Below are positions 1 through 10,568 of a DNA stretch of 64,000 bases, in pieces. The DNA is taken from positions 61,643,514 to 61,707,513 of the forward strand of contig NC_092861.1 of assembly GCF_032062135.1 (NCBI RefSeq), written 5' to 3'. Source of the stretch: Pyxicephalus adspersus (Eukaryota > Chordata > Amphibia > Anura > Pyxicephalidae). The first letter of the stretch is position 1. Every line of letters begins with the position of its first letter. The notes beneath the pieces were generated by a model. The model searched no databases and was not told the DNA's origin. It saw only the letters and a list, made by a program, of their open reading frames with translations. The translations under genes were made by a program, and so were the position numbers.

Positions 1-895
1 TTGTATTTGGGCCCCAGCAAATTCGATAACATTGGCAGCCCTGGCTTTTCTCATAATGTCCTCTTTGGTTCTGTAGAAATGAACCCGGCATATCACATCT
101 CTTGGTCGCTGGGGATCTCTCCCACGGGGGCCCAGGGTCCTATGCACTCTATCAATTTCAATATCCACATCTGGGGGAACGCCAATAAATTTGCAAAAAT
201 AGTTACCCAGCATTATATAACTCAGAATTGGGTACTGATTCTGGTAACCCACGAATACGTATGTTGTTGCGCCTATTGCGGTTCTCCGCATCATCCTGCA
301 TGAGGTATAACGTATTAATTTGCACCGCCTGGCGCTCTAAAATAGCCGCATGGGAAGCCATTTAAGAAGAAAGTTCCGCATAAGCACTCTGGAGCTCAGT
401 AGTAGTACTAGAAACCTGTTGCAAGGTTTGTTGAATATGATGGAATTCCGCCTTACAGCTTGCTTCCAGCCTCCCAATACTATGATCTAAATCGGAACGT
501 GTAGGAAGTGCCCTTTAATGAGCCTTCCAGTCCCATCCATCATCATCCTGCACCCCCGGAGTAAACAAGGCCCTGGAGGAGTCCTCCATAGGGGATAAAG
601 TGCTGGGGCTTAGTAGGGTAAAACAGCCTGGAGAGGCATTAACCTGACCTGAAGAGGATACCTCTGTTTCCAAGGGGGTCCCGGGTTCCAGGGTTGAAGG
701 AGGCTCAGCAGATGCGGGGATGCCCCTGGCCGCATCCACCCGCGATCCGGATCCGGATGAAAATTGAGGCCGCGGCTTTGCGGCCTGGTCCACCGCGGCT
801 CTGCTCCCTGCAGTGAACAGGCTGGGGATGCCCTTAGGAGCCTGCGTTTCTCCTCCGGTCCGGCTCCTCTGCCCCCTTTTCAGCTTGGGCCCCAT
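1..895 (-). pseudogene. LINE ORF1 nucleic-acid-binding protein, broken
   Basis: ORF1 of L1-type LINEs is an RNA-binding chaperone that coats the element's RNA. From the ATG at 895 the frame opens with a Lys/Arg-rich start (MGPKLKRGQRSR) and a Pro/Ser-rich region. It stops near 515 (WKAH then TAA). Beyond the stop, a coiled-coil-like stretch and the RRM-type core can be read: ENRNRRNNIRIRG near 270, then DVDIEIDRVHRTLGPRG and RPRDVICRVHFYRTKED at about 60-170. These are hallmarks of L1/Tx1 ORF1. At least one in-frame stop, plus a shift between the two parts, makes this copy non-functional. The C-terminal end is cut by the window edge. Confidence 0.75.
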
Positions 896-1010
896 CAGTG
901 AGGCACAAAAGGCACTAACGTGCTGATTCAGAGCGTTCTCCCCCGGTAGAACACGGAGCGGTGCAGCTACACGTCCTGCTCCGCCATCGGCCGGCCACGC
1001 CCCCCCCGGC
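1..1010 (-). mobile_element. Tx1/L1-type LINE, 5' end with ORF1 (runs off window)
   Basis: The minus strand reads as the start of an L1-superfamily LINE. A GC-rich 5' leader lies at about 896-1010, and ORF1 follows from the ATG at 895 downwards. The element continues past the left edge, so ORF2 (endonuclease and reverse transcriptase) is not in view. The 5' boundary near 1010 is inferred from the switch from GC-rich leader to AT-rich unique sequence; I did not find a target duplication. Confidence 0.75.
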
Positions 1011-4000
1011 TATCTTTTTTTTGGTTGGTAAGTATAGGGTGTGAAGTGTAAGTAGAATGTCAGGGTGTTGAAGTTTAAAGAATGTGATTTTTCTTTTTCA
1101 TGGAAGTTGAAATTGTGAATGTTCTTTAGGAAGGGAAGTTAAATGCGCAGTTTCATGCCCCCGCATGTACCAGGAGGGGATTGTCAAACTTCCAAACAGA
1201 ATAATGGAATTTCCATGTTTTTACAGTTGCTCCTGTTGCTTTACACAGTTGTGTTCAGAGGAAGTACATTGCATGCCACCATGAAGAGCAGGAAAGGATC
1301 GTTGCCAAGTTCTGTAACTAAAATGCCCTTTTAGTTAGATAAGTATGTTTTTCAAGTAGTATTAGCATTTTGGTAATGTTCTTGTAGTCTTGAGTACTTC
1401 TAAATTTTGAAAAATAATGTGAAAATATTGTACACTGAACTGAAATCCTAGACACTGTTATCAGTTTTTCAATTATCTTCTGTAAACTACAAAGCAAAGT
1501 TCCTCTATGAAAGAACAGCCAAGGGTTCTCCACTAGAACAGTATGCAGATTGAGCATTGCCACCTTAGGAAGGAAATTGTTAGCACAAGAATCACTAGGT
1601 GATACAAAAAGGAAATTACTGCATTGTTTTTAGATTTGGATACACTTTAAGCAGCACTGGTAATAGAAGTGATGTTGCACACTCCCTTGCTTTCAAGAAG
1701 GCAACAACTCTTAGATGTGCACTGCAGGGTCCCACACTCCCCCCCGGGTTTAAATTTGACAATGCAAGGTACTTGTAGGTCTGTACATGTATTTGTCTAA
1801 TATATAGTTTAACAGGGGGTTAAAGTTTCCCCTCTGATGAACAGAATTAAATTATCTCTGAAATTACATGTAGCCTTTCCTGTACATCAGTAGGGATTAC
1901 CAAGTTCAAATTGAATTCTGAGACAAAATAGATACTGGACTGTAACAAAAAAAGCTATCACACGCAATTTACAAGTTTCAGTCTTGCAGGCGTCACGCAG
2001 GGTCAAGTCATTTGACTGAGACATTTTCTACATTACATACAACCACTAGTGTTACAGAATGCATAAACAGCCATAGTAAATAAGCTATGACTTTACAGGG
2101 TCTATTAGAGTGAATAATCCACTACTAAAACAGTCACTGAAGATAAAACAGTTTGACATTACTGCATTTTAAACAGCATCTACATTGAATTTAGGTTGTT
2201 TTGTCATTTTAAATTATTTAAACTATCAATCTTACTTAATTCATTTACTGGGAATCAATTTATAATATTATTTTGCAGTGTTGTGGACTGTTTATCCTGC
2301 ATTGAAGTCATGCTGTTTAACAAAGTATATATTTTTTTAAATACATTTAAAAAAATAAGGGATTGTTTTATTCCAACAATGACTTCAATTTTATATTCGA
2401 AATTTCTGTATAATAGCAATCTATGCTTTGATCTCCTCCATACATTAACACAACAAATGAGGCATTCTAAATCTAAAGATGTTTTTTACATGTAGGTTAT
2501 CTACAAGGTTGAAAGAGAAGAAATGTTGCCTTAGCACTTATCCATGTCTGTTCCACAAATACAAGGTCTGCAAGTTCCCTTGCAGACACCAATATTTCCA
2601 GTTCGCTACTTCTGGGTTCAGGGCATTAAGACATCTTAACTGACCAGTCCATGATGGTGTTACTCCTGTGCATATTCAGGAGAGTTCATTCAGCCCAATG
2701 TCCAACAGATACACAGCTTAATGTATAGTGTAAACAGAATATGGGTAGGAAGATAATATATTAAGAAAAATAGTTATTGCCACTGTGCAAGTTTTTATTT
2801 ATATATGTTGTTAAGATTAAATATTTAATATATACCTGTTGATTCCCTCACGATTAGGGTGAGAAACCTATTCCACAACAACGTAGTGCCACTGGAGCCT
2901 TATTATTCTCTTGTGTGAACTACAGGCAGCTGTACTTTATGAAATCTACTGTAGTGAACACCACCTGGTTATTGATTGACAGATCCTTGGCTGTAGCAGT
3001 CAAGACCTAGATTTTATACTTCAGTGATGTCTCTGGCCACCTCAAGCAGCCTCCTTTAGTCTTATAGCCTATAGGTATTTAATTGATTATTTTCATTTAA
3101 AAACCTACAGTGTATTAATATTGTATGCCTCCACTATAACCTGCAATGTTGTGAAATGCAGGGTTCATATATACATTAACGTGAAGCTTTCATTGGCCGA
3201 GATTTTCATTGCTGCTGCTTGTTCATTTCCACTTTTTCATGTGGCATGTTAAATATAACCTTTGAAACAATTGCCCTGGGTACTGGCTTTTATTTCTTCA
3301 TATGTATACTCATTTTAATAAAACTGCAACAAGAATCTGGCATTTCAGGCACCCTGGAGAAAACATGGTATAATTTTGCATCAATCTTTACAAGCAAAAC
3401 ATCTAACCATTGCATAAATGTAAGTAAAGTTTCTGCTATTTGAGCATTTTGGCCTGACATTGAGCAGGGACTTTGAAGACAATAGACAGAAGCTCTTGAG
3501 GCTGAATTTGTAATTAAAAGATAAACATTCTGGCTTCAGGTTATGGATACTAAAAAAGTAAGAGGAATGCTGATAAACAAATATATTCCCGGTGAATAAA
3601 CCACAATTATTTTATTAGATATGGTTTAAAATGATAGAACAAATGTTGTTAAGATCTATTTCAACATCATTTATATTCCAGTGATGAAATATGACAAACG
3701 TATAATTTGTAAAGTTGATATTTAAAGTCTGGTGTTTCAGGATGTGTATTTTATTGACGTGCAAGATAAGAAAACTATTCTGTGCAATGATGCCGGTAAT
3801 TGAGATTCCACATTAGCAAATACACTATGATGTACTGAGCTTATAGTTGACATGTGGTTATCTTACTATGATATGTTTAAAAAATACAGAAATTAAATAA
3901 ATTAACACATTTGTAGTGGATCCAAGGCACCCGTTACAAGTTACTGAGACATTGCTCCAAATTTCTTTAGTGAAGAACACCGCTTAGACAAATGCTGAGA

Positions 4001-4888
4001 GGGGCAAATCGTCCATGAAGTTTTCTCTGATTGGGCTTTTAAAATAAATTCAAGCATGGAATGGATGGCAGGGGCTAATAGAGATGTCACTTTAGAGCAG
4101 AGTAAACTTGATGTCTCACAATCAAACTTGTTGCTCGGATCCACAAGGGGGCTGATGGGACTGGTCATTTGTAACTAACATAAAGACAAATGATACCAGT
4201 TACTAAAACAGGATACAGAAGAAGAGCAAGACGACCATTTTACCACTGAAGTGATGGTAGACATGACTGAAAAAATGCATTTTCTTGTAAAATCACACAC
4301 AATGTCAGATATGTCAAAGAATTTAAATTAGGTTTGTTGATGTTTTAGGCCTAGAATCAAGCTTTAATGTTGTTTAAGATTAAGAAGATTTTAGTATAGA
4401 ATAAAATGTTGCATGTTTAATTTGTTATTTAAACATTCTTTCCCAAAAAACTTAAAATGCAAAAAAAAAAATAAAAATAATAATAAATCCTCAAAAGCCA
4501 CAGTGGTGCCTAAAACCATCTTATACCACTATTATTTCACCTATCACATTAGGTCCAAGTTTTTCCCCTTTAGACATAGTTTAATTGATGTTAATCACAT
4601 TTTGCAGAAGCAAACACTTTGCTCATACCTAATCCTGCCATGAAGTTTATTGTTAAGTAAAAAGATTACACCTGCAGTTAGATAGAGACATCCTAGAACT
4701 CGTCACAGTTTCTTTTTATGATGTAAAATAAACATTACATGTTTTGCTTTTTTCAGGTGTAATTGTCAGAACTTTTTATATCTCTAATCTAGATATTTAA
4801 AGAAAATATGTTGTGCTGTCAGCTTATGCTGAAAGTTATATACAGTAGTAAGTGACTCACCAGAGTGACTTGTCTGTTATCAGATGGC
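1011..4888. other. AT-rich stretch without recognisable gene
   Basis: This is unique-looking AT-rich DNA with only short chance reading frames. One weak exception is a 75-codon minus-strand frame at 3941-4168, bracketed by two GGATCCA-containing segments. Its Ser/Pro-rich start vaguely resembles a LINE ORF1 N-terminus, but no motif supports the call. Confidence 0.5.
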
Positions 4889-5022
4889 TTAAGGTGCGTA
4901 CACACTTCCAATTTTTATCGTTCAAAACGAACCGGTGCTATACGATCGTTCGTAGATATCGTGCAGGATCGTTCGTCGTTCGTTTAACAACGATAATAAT
5001 TGGAAGTGTGTACGTAGCTTTA
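4889..5022. mobile_element. Harbinger-type miniature element, copy 1 (128 bp)
   Basis: This is a near-palindromic non-autonomous DNA transposon at 4892-5019, flanked by the direct repeat TTA (4889-4891 and 5020-5022). The left terminus reads AGGTGCGTACACACTTCCAA; the right terminus is the inverse of AGCTACGTACACACTTCCAA. The interior is rich in GATCGTTCG/CGAACGATC words. A 3-bp TTA/TAA duplication is the signature of PIF/Harbinger transposases, so that superfamily is inferred. No transposase is encoded. The copy lies at the 5' edge of the L2 sequence that resumes at 5023. Confidence 0.75.
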
Positions 5023-5575
5023 CTCCAGTCTGGCTTTTGAGCTGCGCCTTCCACTGACACAGCTCTGATAAGGTGGCCAATTACCTTATCTTGAGCTAAG
5101 TCACAAGCCAACTTTCCCCTCCTCCTTCTCTTAGATCTTACCTCTGCTTTTGACACTGTTGATCACCCCCTTCTAATCTAAATAATGAATGCCATTGGTA
5201 TCAGTGACACTGTTCTCCCTTGGTTTGCCTCCTATCTGTCTAATCACTACTTTGAAGTGTCTTTTAATGGTAATTTCTCCTCTCCAACCGTCCTCCCTGT
5301 TGGTGTTCCACAGGGAGTAGTTCGTGGACAGGTTATCTTTTCTCTGTACACCTTCTTACTTGGCAAACTCATATCCTCCTTTGGTTTACAGTACCACCTG
5401 AATGCAGATGAGACTCAAATCTATCTGTCCACCCCGGACTCTCCTGCAATCCATGGTTTCATGCTGCTGACAGGTTTCTGAAACTCAACCTGGATAAAAC
5501 AGAACTCATCCCCCCCCACCCCCACATTCCAAATGCCCGAGGCTTTTTTCTAATTGTAAATAACACTGGTAAATA
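5023..5575 (+). pseudogene. L2-type LINE reverse transcriptase, segment 1
   Basis: This is the reverse-transcriptase core of an L2 (CR1-clade) LINE in three frames. LQSGF near 5023 is followed by LLLLDLTSAFDTVDH at about 5128-5167 (first catalytic Asp). From 5185 come [15 protein letters not shown], then [10 protein letters not shown], and then the active-site box as NADET, where the family has YADDT. The key Tyr and second Asp are therefore lost. Frameshifts occur before 5100 and near 5180. The last L2-like residues (IVNNT) end close to 5575, where the foldback element begins. The protein would nick and reverse-transcribe at the target site; this copy is dead. Confidence 0.8.
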
Positions 5576-6523
5576 TAGAAAATGGGATAGCCGAGGGAGC
5601 TCAAATATACCTAGGGTGGTTGCCAAGCCTATTGTATCACATAAATTGATGGAGGAAAAAGGTCAAGAAAAAAAGGGAAGAAGAAATGGAGAAAGAAGGC
5701 TTTTTAGGCAACAAATATAAAACATTTACTTCTTTAAACAATTTATAACATTGACTAACAGATCTCAGCTGGTATCATACAGGGTAAAAATATATCAAAA
5801 CTGTGGTGGTTAGCTATTTACATATTCAAGTGTTAATATTTCTGGTATGAATTTATGAATTGATGCTAGTATGTAGAGAGCATTCCGTCAGCTTCTGGAA
5901 GCTGGTGGCAGGCTCTCTACATACTAGCATTAATTCATTCTAACATCAACCAAAACAACAGGATAATACTGTATTCTAAATATCTACAATACATCTATCT
6001 ATTCATGATTTGGCTCCCGTAGGACCAGAAATATTAACACTGGATCTCCACATTTTGTATACCCTCAACACTGAAATAATTTGCACTGACTCCTTCAGCA
6101 ACTTATTTTACTACATTCTCAACTGGCCAATTATCACAAGTATATATGATGTCATGACATATTTCCTTGCCACCCCTCATGATCATGGTTGTATGATTGT
6201 ACATCCTACTATATGGAACAATCAGGCTACCTAACACTATTTGACCTGCAAAAAACGGTCTCTTCAAATGCCCTGAGGAGGCATTTTGGTGAAACGCGTT
6301 GGGAATACTGAGACAATTATTATAAAACTACAATAATATGTAAATAGCTAACCACCACAGTTTTGATTTATATTTACTCTATATGTTACTAGCTAAGATC
6401 TGTTATTCAATGTTATAAATTGTTTAAAGTTGTAAAGGTTTTATATTTGTTGCCTAAAAAGCCTTCTTTCTCCATTTCTTCTTCCCTTTTTTCTTGACCT
6501 GTTTTCCTCCATCAATTTCTATA
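5574..6523. mobile_element. Long foldback (inverted-repeat) element inside the L2
   Basis: Two arms of about 184 bp are inverted copies of each other: 5643-5826 (starting AAATTGATGGAGG) and 6335-6518 (ending CCTCCATCAATTT). They surround about 500 bp of AT-rich spacer. The outermost ends may be TATAGAAA (5574) and TTTCTATA (ending 6523), which would give a TA target duplication. Alternatively the left end may lie at about 5640, leaving 65 bp unexplained. The spacer holds a second hairpin (5857-5881 with 5912-5936) and GTGAAACGCGTTG near 6290. No coding capacity is seen and the class is undetermined. It splits the L2, so it inserted later. Confidence 0.7.
5857..5936. repeat. Nested hairpin inside the foldback element
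   Basis: The 25-bp arms 5857-5881 and 5912-5936 are inverted copies with one mismatch (core GCTAGTATGTAGAGAGC). Between them is a smaller palindrome, CAGCTTCTGGAAGCTG, at 5889-5904. The stem and inner stem would fold into a cruciform-like structure. A role in transposition is only a guess. Confidence 0.8.
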
Positions 6524-6796
6524 TGACTGTTAAATAGACCTCCCCTCAGACACACTGTCTTGACATCACCTTCGATTCTGACCTCTCCTTTCCCCACAAT
6601 CAGAACATTTCAAGGTACTGCCACTTTCACCTGTACACCATTTCCAAAATCCACCCCTACCTGTCCCCAGAGACCACCAAACCCTGTGTATATGCTCTGA
6701 TCATCTCTCGTCTGGACTACTGTAACATCCTCCTCTCTGGTATTCCTTTAAATAGACTCTCTCCTCTACAATGTATCATGAGTTCTGTAGCAAGAC
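6524..6796 (+). pseudogene. L2-type LINE, segment 2 (post-RT C-terminal region)
   Basis: The L2 frame resumes after the foldback element. SDLSFP-like sequence at about 6570 is followed by HLYTISKIHPYLS (6625-6665), CVYALIISRLDYCN (6685-6725) and LLSGIPLNRLSPLQ (about 6730-6770). These are typical of the conserved C-terminal domain of L2/CR1 polymerases (IxSRLDYCNxLL). The segment ends at the TTA preceding the second Harbinger-type insertion. Confidence 0.8.
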
Positions 6797-7227
6797 TTAA
6801 GCTGCGTACACACTTCCAATTTTTATCGTTGGAAATGAACGACGAACGAACGATCGATTGGTCAAAAATCGTTCATAAAAAAAGTAACCAACGACGCCGA
6901 CGAATAGTCGCTGGAAATGAACGACCGGACCGGCGGATCGGATTGGACGACGATCGTTTACCATCTATCGTGTGTACGGTCGTTCATTGATCGTCCATGG
7001 TCTGAGCATGCGTGATGAACGAACGTTCGTTCACTTCCTGTCATGCACGTCACTTNNNNNNNNNNNNNNNNNNNNNNNNNNNNNNNNNNNNNNNNNNNNN
7101 NNNNNNNNNNNNNNNNNNNNNNNNNNNNNNNNNNNNNNNNNNNNNNNNNNNNNNNNNNNGATATCGTGCAGGATCGTTCGTCGTTCGTTTACCAACGATA
7201 ATTATTGGAAGTGTGTACGTAGCTTTA
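6797..7227. mobile_element. Harbinger-type miniature element, copy 2 (with gap)
   Basis: The element body is 6800-7224, flanked by TTA at 6797-6799 and 7225-7227. The left terminus reads AGCTGCGTACACACTTCCAA and the right is the inverse of AGCTACGTACACACTTCCAA, the same ends as copy 1. The interior adds ACGAACGATCG words and GTGTGTACGGTCG. A run of 104 unknown bases (7056-7159) hides the centre. No transposase reading frame is visible. It interrupts the L2 between the polymerase C-terminus and the 3' UTR. Confidence 0.8.
7056..7159. other. Assembly gap (104 N) inside Harbinger-type copy 2
   Basis: The bases are unknown. The gap sits at the centre of a strongly self-complementary element, where assembly is expected to fail. 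The N length may or may not be real. Confidence 0.99.
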
Positions 7228-7360
7228 TGCATCCTTTCCACCACTCCTCTTCTTCTGCCTCTGTAGTTCAGTAGAGTGAGTGGCTACCCATATTTAATGT
7301 ACTGAGCTGCGTAATATGTTGGCGCTATATAAATACTGTTTAATATTAATAACTTAAAGT
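7228..7360 (+). mobile_element. L2-type LINE, 3' UTR and tail
   Basis: This is the 3' end of the same L2 copy. The last polymerase-region residues are followed by a short UTR ending TATGTTGGCGCTATATAAAT at about 7314-7333, then a degenerate TTTAATATTAATAA tail. The same terminal motif recurs at 31903-31976 and 41860-41960. It is the part recognised by the family's reverse transcriptase. Confidence 0.75.
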
Positions 7361-7391
7361 TTTACCCAGAGATATTTAATTTATAACAAGT

Positions 7392-7434
<43 letters not shown>
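7392..7434. repeat. (TA)n microsatellite
   Basis: A near-perfect run of about 20 TA units. This is simple sequence prone to length change. Confidence 0.95.
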
Positions 7435-7437
<3 letters not shown>

Positions 7438-8905
7438 TATAAATAGCAATATAGGAACAGATTTTCTGTATTAAGACAGAGCCATCATGCTGGCTATCAC
7501 ATATGCATACAACAACAGTATCATAATAAGAAAATAATTTACAGTTTGATGGTATATGGATGGATATCATGTACAGAGCTTACAAAGATATTGTAGGAAA
7601 AATATGGAAAGTACATTATATGGAAAACATATGTACACTCCTATGTTTACCACTACTTTAAATGCTTATAATTAGAATCTGGTGTTCTAGATTAGGTAAC
7701 AGTAATAGGAACTCCCCTTATTTGACTTTAAAATATGTTGTGCTCTATTAGCTATTGGCTATGTAATGTCATAATGTCAATATCTAAGGAGCTCTACAAG
7801 GCTAAATCTGAGTCTAGAAAGGGATTTATAAAGATCATCAGACTAAACTTCACCATTCTAATGTAAAAAATTAATATATAAGTGACATCAATTTTAAATT
7901 TCTTTTCATTTGTATTTGACAGAGGAACCAGCTAATACAGCCCAAAAGCAGGCTATGTGATGCTAATAGAACCCCAAAGAGATGCTGTGGAATCTGCTAG
8001 TAACCTTTACAATTGGTGTTGTAGACCATGTAAAGTGCATCCATCTATATTTGGAAAGACCAATTAAAAAGCATTTACTGTTCAAAAAAGCATATTGTAG
8101 CATGAATAAATATATTTAATTAAAAAGCAATCTTCTTTATCCAAACAAATAGGGTAATAGAAATTTGAAATGTATTGATGACATTGGCAGTATGGATCTG
8201 TGCAGCCTGTATCTGTGCCTTATTTCAAACAACTCTTGATGACATTTTTGAGACTGTGACTGTGCACAGTTGGGGCTTCAATATTTGACTTTGGAAATGG
8301 GAACAGACAAGCACTACAATGTTAAATGAATCCAGCAGTCCATGATAATGTTTACGTGATTATTTTTATTTTACATGAAACTGAATAAAATTGATTTTTT
8401 ATAGTATAATTCTTGTCCATATACCAAAAATTCCTTTTATGTAGTTGGTAGCGTTACTGCTTTAGGGTTTGGGCAGCTTTCAGACATGATGTCAATTATG
8501 AATGCTGATTATATGAAAGTCTGCTTGGGGAGAATGTGAAGTAACCTGCCTGAAAGCTAAAGCTTAGAACCTTTTAACACAATAATGATCCTCCACATAT
8601 AAGCAAATCCTATTCAAGGAATAGCTTAGAATTAAGTTTATAGACTGGTCTAGTTAAAGCAGTAATTTGGATTCCATTGAAATGTTGGAGGGAATTTGAA
8701 ATGAGAAGTAAAAAGAAAACTCCAAATATATTGTAGTTATGTTTTCGCTGGTACACCATTTCATCTATTTATTCATTTATTTTTTGGTAAATAGGTGATT
8801 GAAGAAGACCTTGTGTTTTAATTATTATATCATCTTTATCTGTAGTAAATGTTTAATGGGATGTTTAATATTTGCTTCTTTAAATATATTGAAAATATCA
8901 ATAAT
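7435..8905. other. AT-rich stretch without recognisable gene
   Basis: Unique-looking AT-rich sequence. I see no element, repeat array or coding region that can be supported. Confidence 0.5.
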
Positions 8906-8907
8906 TT

Positions 8908-8927
8908 CCATGGGTGCGGTCCCATGG
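8908..8927. repeat. Short hairpin at the Ngaro 3' edge
   Basis: CCATGGG and CCCATGG form perfect 7-bp arms around a 6-base loop exactly where element sequence meets flanking DNA. It could mark the break point or be chance. Confidence 0.5.
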
Positions 8928-9115
8928 TGTTACCTACATGCAATACCATCACATCCAGTGGCCTATCCAGCCTGGCATAGCAATGAAACTCCAGTACAAC
9001 CCTATGCCACCGCATGCCCTACATTCCATACCACCATACCAAGCTCACAGCTCAAGAAACGCTCAGCTCTCCACCATTCGGTTTGCACATCTGCTGTTCT
9101 TGAACCCCAGAACAC
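8910..9115 (-). pseudogene. SGNH-hydrolase-like frame of the Ngaro element, truncated
   Basis: Ngaro elements often carry a third coding region for an SGNH (GDSL-type) esterase of unknown role. On the minus strand, YVFWGSRTADVQ is readable at about 9115-9080 (relatives begin GHSYVFWA). LDRPLDVMVLHVGNTMG follows at about 8975-8925, where the family has LHVGGNDLG, the block III region. The sequence then departs into AT-rich DNA near 8910, so the catalytic His/Asp end is absent. Stops separate the two blocks. Confidence 0.5.
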
Positions 9116-9279
9116 GTAACAGTCCCCCAAAATCCAAATGAGACACAATGCCTTCCCTTAAAATGCAAATAAAGCCATTAACTTAACAACTATCGCCAGA
9201 CTCACCAATAAGATTCCCTTTGACCAACCAACCCCCCTCCAGTACCCCCTCTCTCAATAGCCTCCCCCATTCATGACCT

Positions 9280-9770
9280 CCAGCAACCCTTGCTTACACC
9301 AATCCCAGGGGCAAATACAGCTGAAAACAATTCGACTCCCACTGCTCATTGAACCTAATTACCCAGGCCACCAAACCTCACCTTGCTGCCTACGTTGCTG
9401 CCCAAATTCAAAAGGAATGCAAAGAGTATCCACTTGGCTCCACACCCCCCACCCACTAAATACTTATGAAAATAGACACATATTGATGGCGCGATAAGAA
9501 CTGGCCATCCTGATGCGCCAACAAGGGCCCCCCCATCAACAGCCTAACTGCCACATACTCACGCACCGCTTCAATCGGCCATACCACCGACCCCACCAAC
9601 TTACCTAATTCCGTGCAAAAACCTTTCCCCGGCTGATCCGTCTTGCTCTTCCTGATCCAGAGACATACTTTATTATTTCCAAGCACCTTCACATCCCAAA
9701 AACGCAACCCCTTCCCAGGCCTGTGCCAGGCTAACCAATTCCCCCATACGCAATGCCCCGAAAAAAGCTA
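9280..9770 (-). pseudogene. Ngaro tyrosine recombinase
   Basis: This enzyme integrates the circular cDNA without making target duplications. In order: ALRMGELV at about 9750-9730 (box I Arg), RKSKTDQPGKG at about 9650-9615, then AVREYVAVRLLMGGPLL. In a shifted frame at about 9425-9310 comes LHSF-stop-IWAAT. It aligns with the family's HSFRIGAAT, so the box II His is kept and the Arg codon is a stop. FQLYL follows with the nucleophilic Tyr. At least one frameshift lies near 9440. The fold and residue roles are established for the family; the alignment here was made by eye. Confidence 0.75.
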
Positions 9771-9952
9771 AACAAAAAGCCACCCGAAATAATGCCACTT
9801 CAAACTCCGAAAAAAAACGGCCCCAACATTCCCACTACCGTCCCTAACACTGAGAAGGACACTGGTAGTTCACCAGTCTGGTCTTCCATTGCCATGCCAA
9901 CACCCTATAATCACCCACTTCCTGTGGCCCCCCAACCTCCACACACAATGAC

Positions 9953-10360
9953 TTACTCCTGCCATACTGCCTCATAGACCTGCAATGTTCCCTCACTAAC
10001 AGAACCCTGGATCAAGCCTGTCAACATCTGAGTGCAAGACTCCACAACATCTCCGGGCAAGGCTTTCCTTGGTGGTCCGCCTTCATCCGCAATACAGTTA
10101 GACACCCCTGGTATTTGAACTGCAAACAGTATTACATTCAGCAGCAAACACTGCAATACCAAATGGCGCAACATGCAAATGACTGGAAGGGAAGATGCTG
10201 TAAACTGACTGATCACCTGCACCACTCCCAAACTGTCAGAGTGAAAACTGACATTTTTTTTACTAAAACCACCCCCAAAGCTCGACTCCCACCAAGATAG
10301 GGAACAAATCCAACAGGTCCAAGTTCCCCAACAGGGTCGCTTCCAGCAAGGCTCCCACAC
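9953..10360 (-). pseudogene. Ngaro RNase H region
   Basis: The minus-strand frame contains FHSDSLGVVQVISQFTAS, then MLRHLVLQCLLLNVILFA, then IPGVSNCIADEG. The pattern (F-D-N/S-xx-VV...LLR...N...VPGxxNxxAD) is the RNase H domain of DIRS/Ngaro polyproteins, which removes the RNA strand after reverse transcription. Asn follows the catalytic Asp in most relatives; here it is Ser. The frame is short because of neighbouring shifts. Confidence 0.65.
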
Positions 10361-10568
10361 TCCAACTTCCTTGAAAATAGGCTTCGTATCCAGAAGATGT
10401 CACTACGTCTGTTTACAATTCCAAGTCCATGCTGCTCACTGGGCTCTCCAGCCGCACCGACTGACCATTATACGACTCCAAGAATACCTGCCAGACCTGC
10501 AAGTCCTCCTGCCATTTCTTTTTTGTCAACCTCACTAAGTGACCCCCACGGTTGCTGCCGTCAACCAC

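Noticed and set aside
3941..4168. 75-codon minus frame as a LINE ORF1 start
   Set aside because: Only a vague compositional resemblance; no RRM or coiled-coil motif could be aligned.
6972..7274. Open frames across 6972-7274
   Set aside because: They cross the 104-base gap and inverted-repeat DNA; no protein signal.
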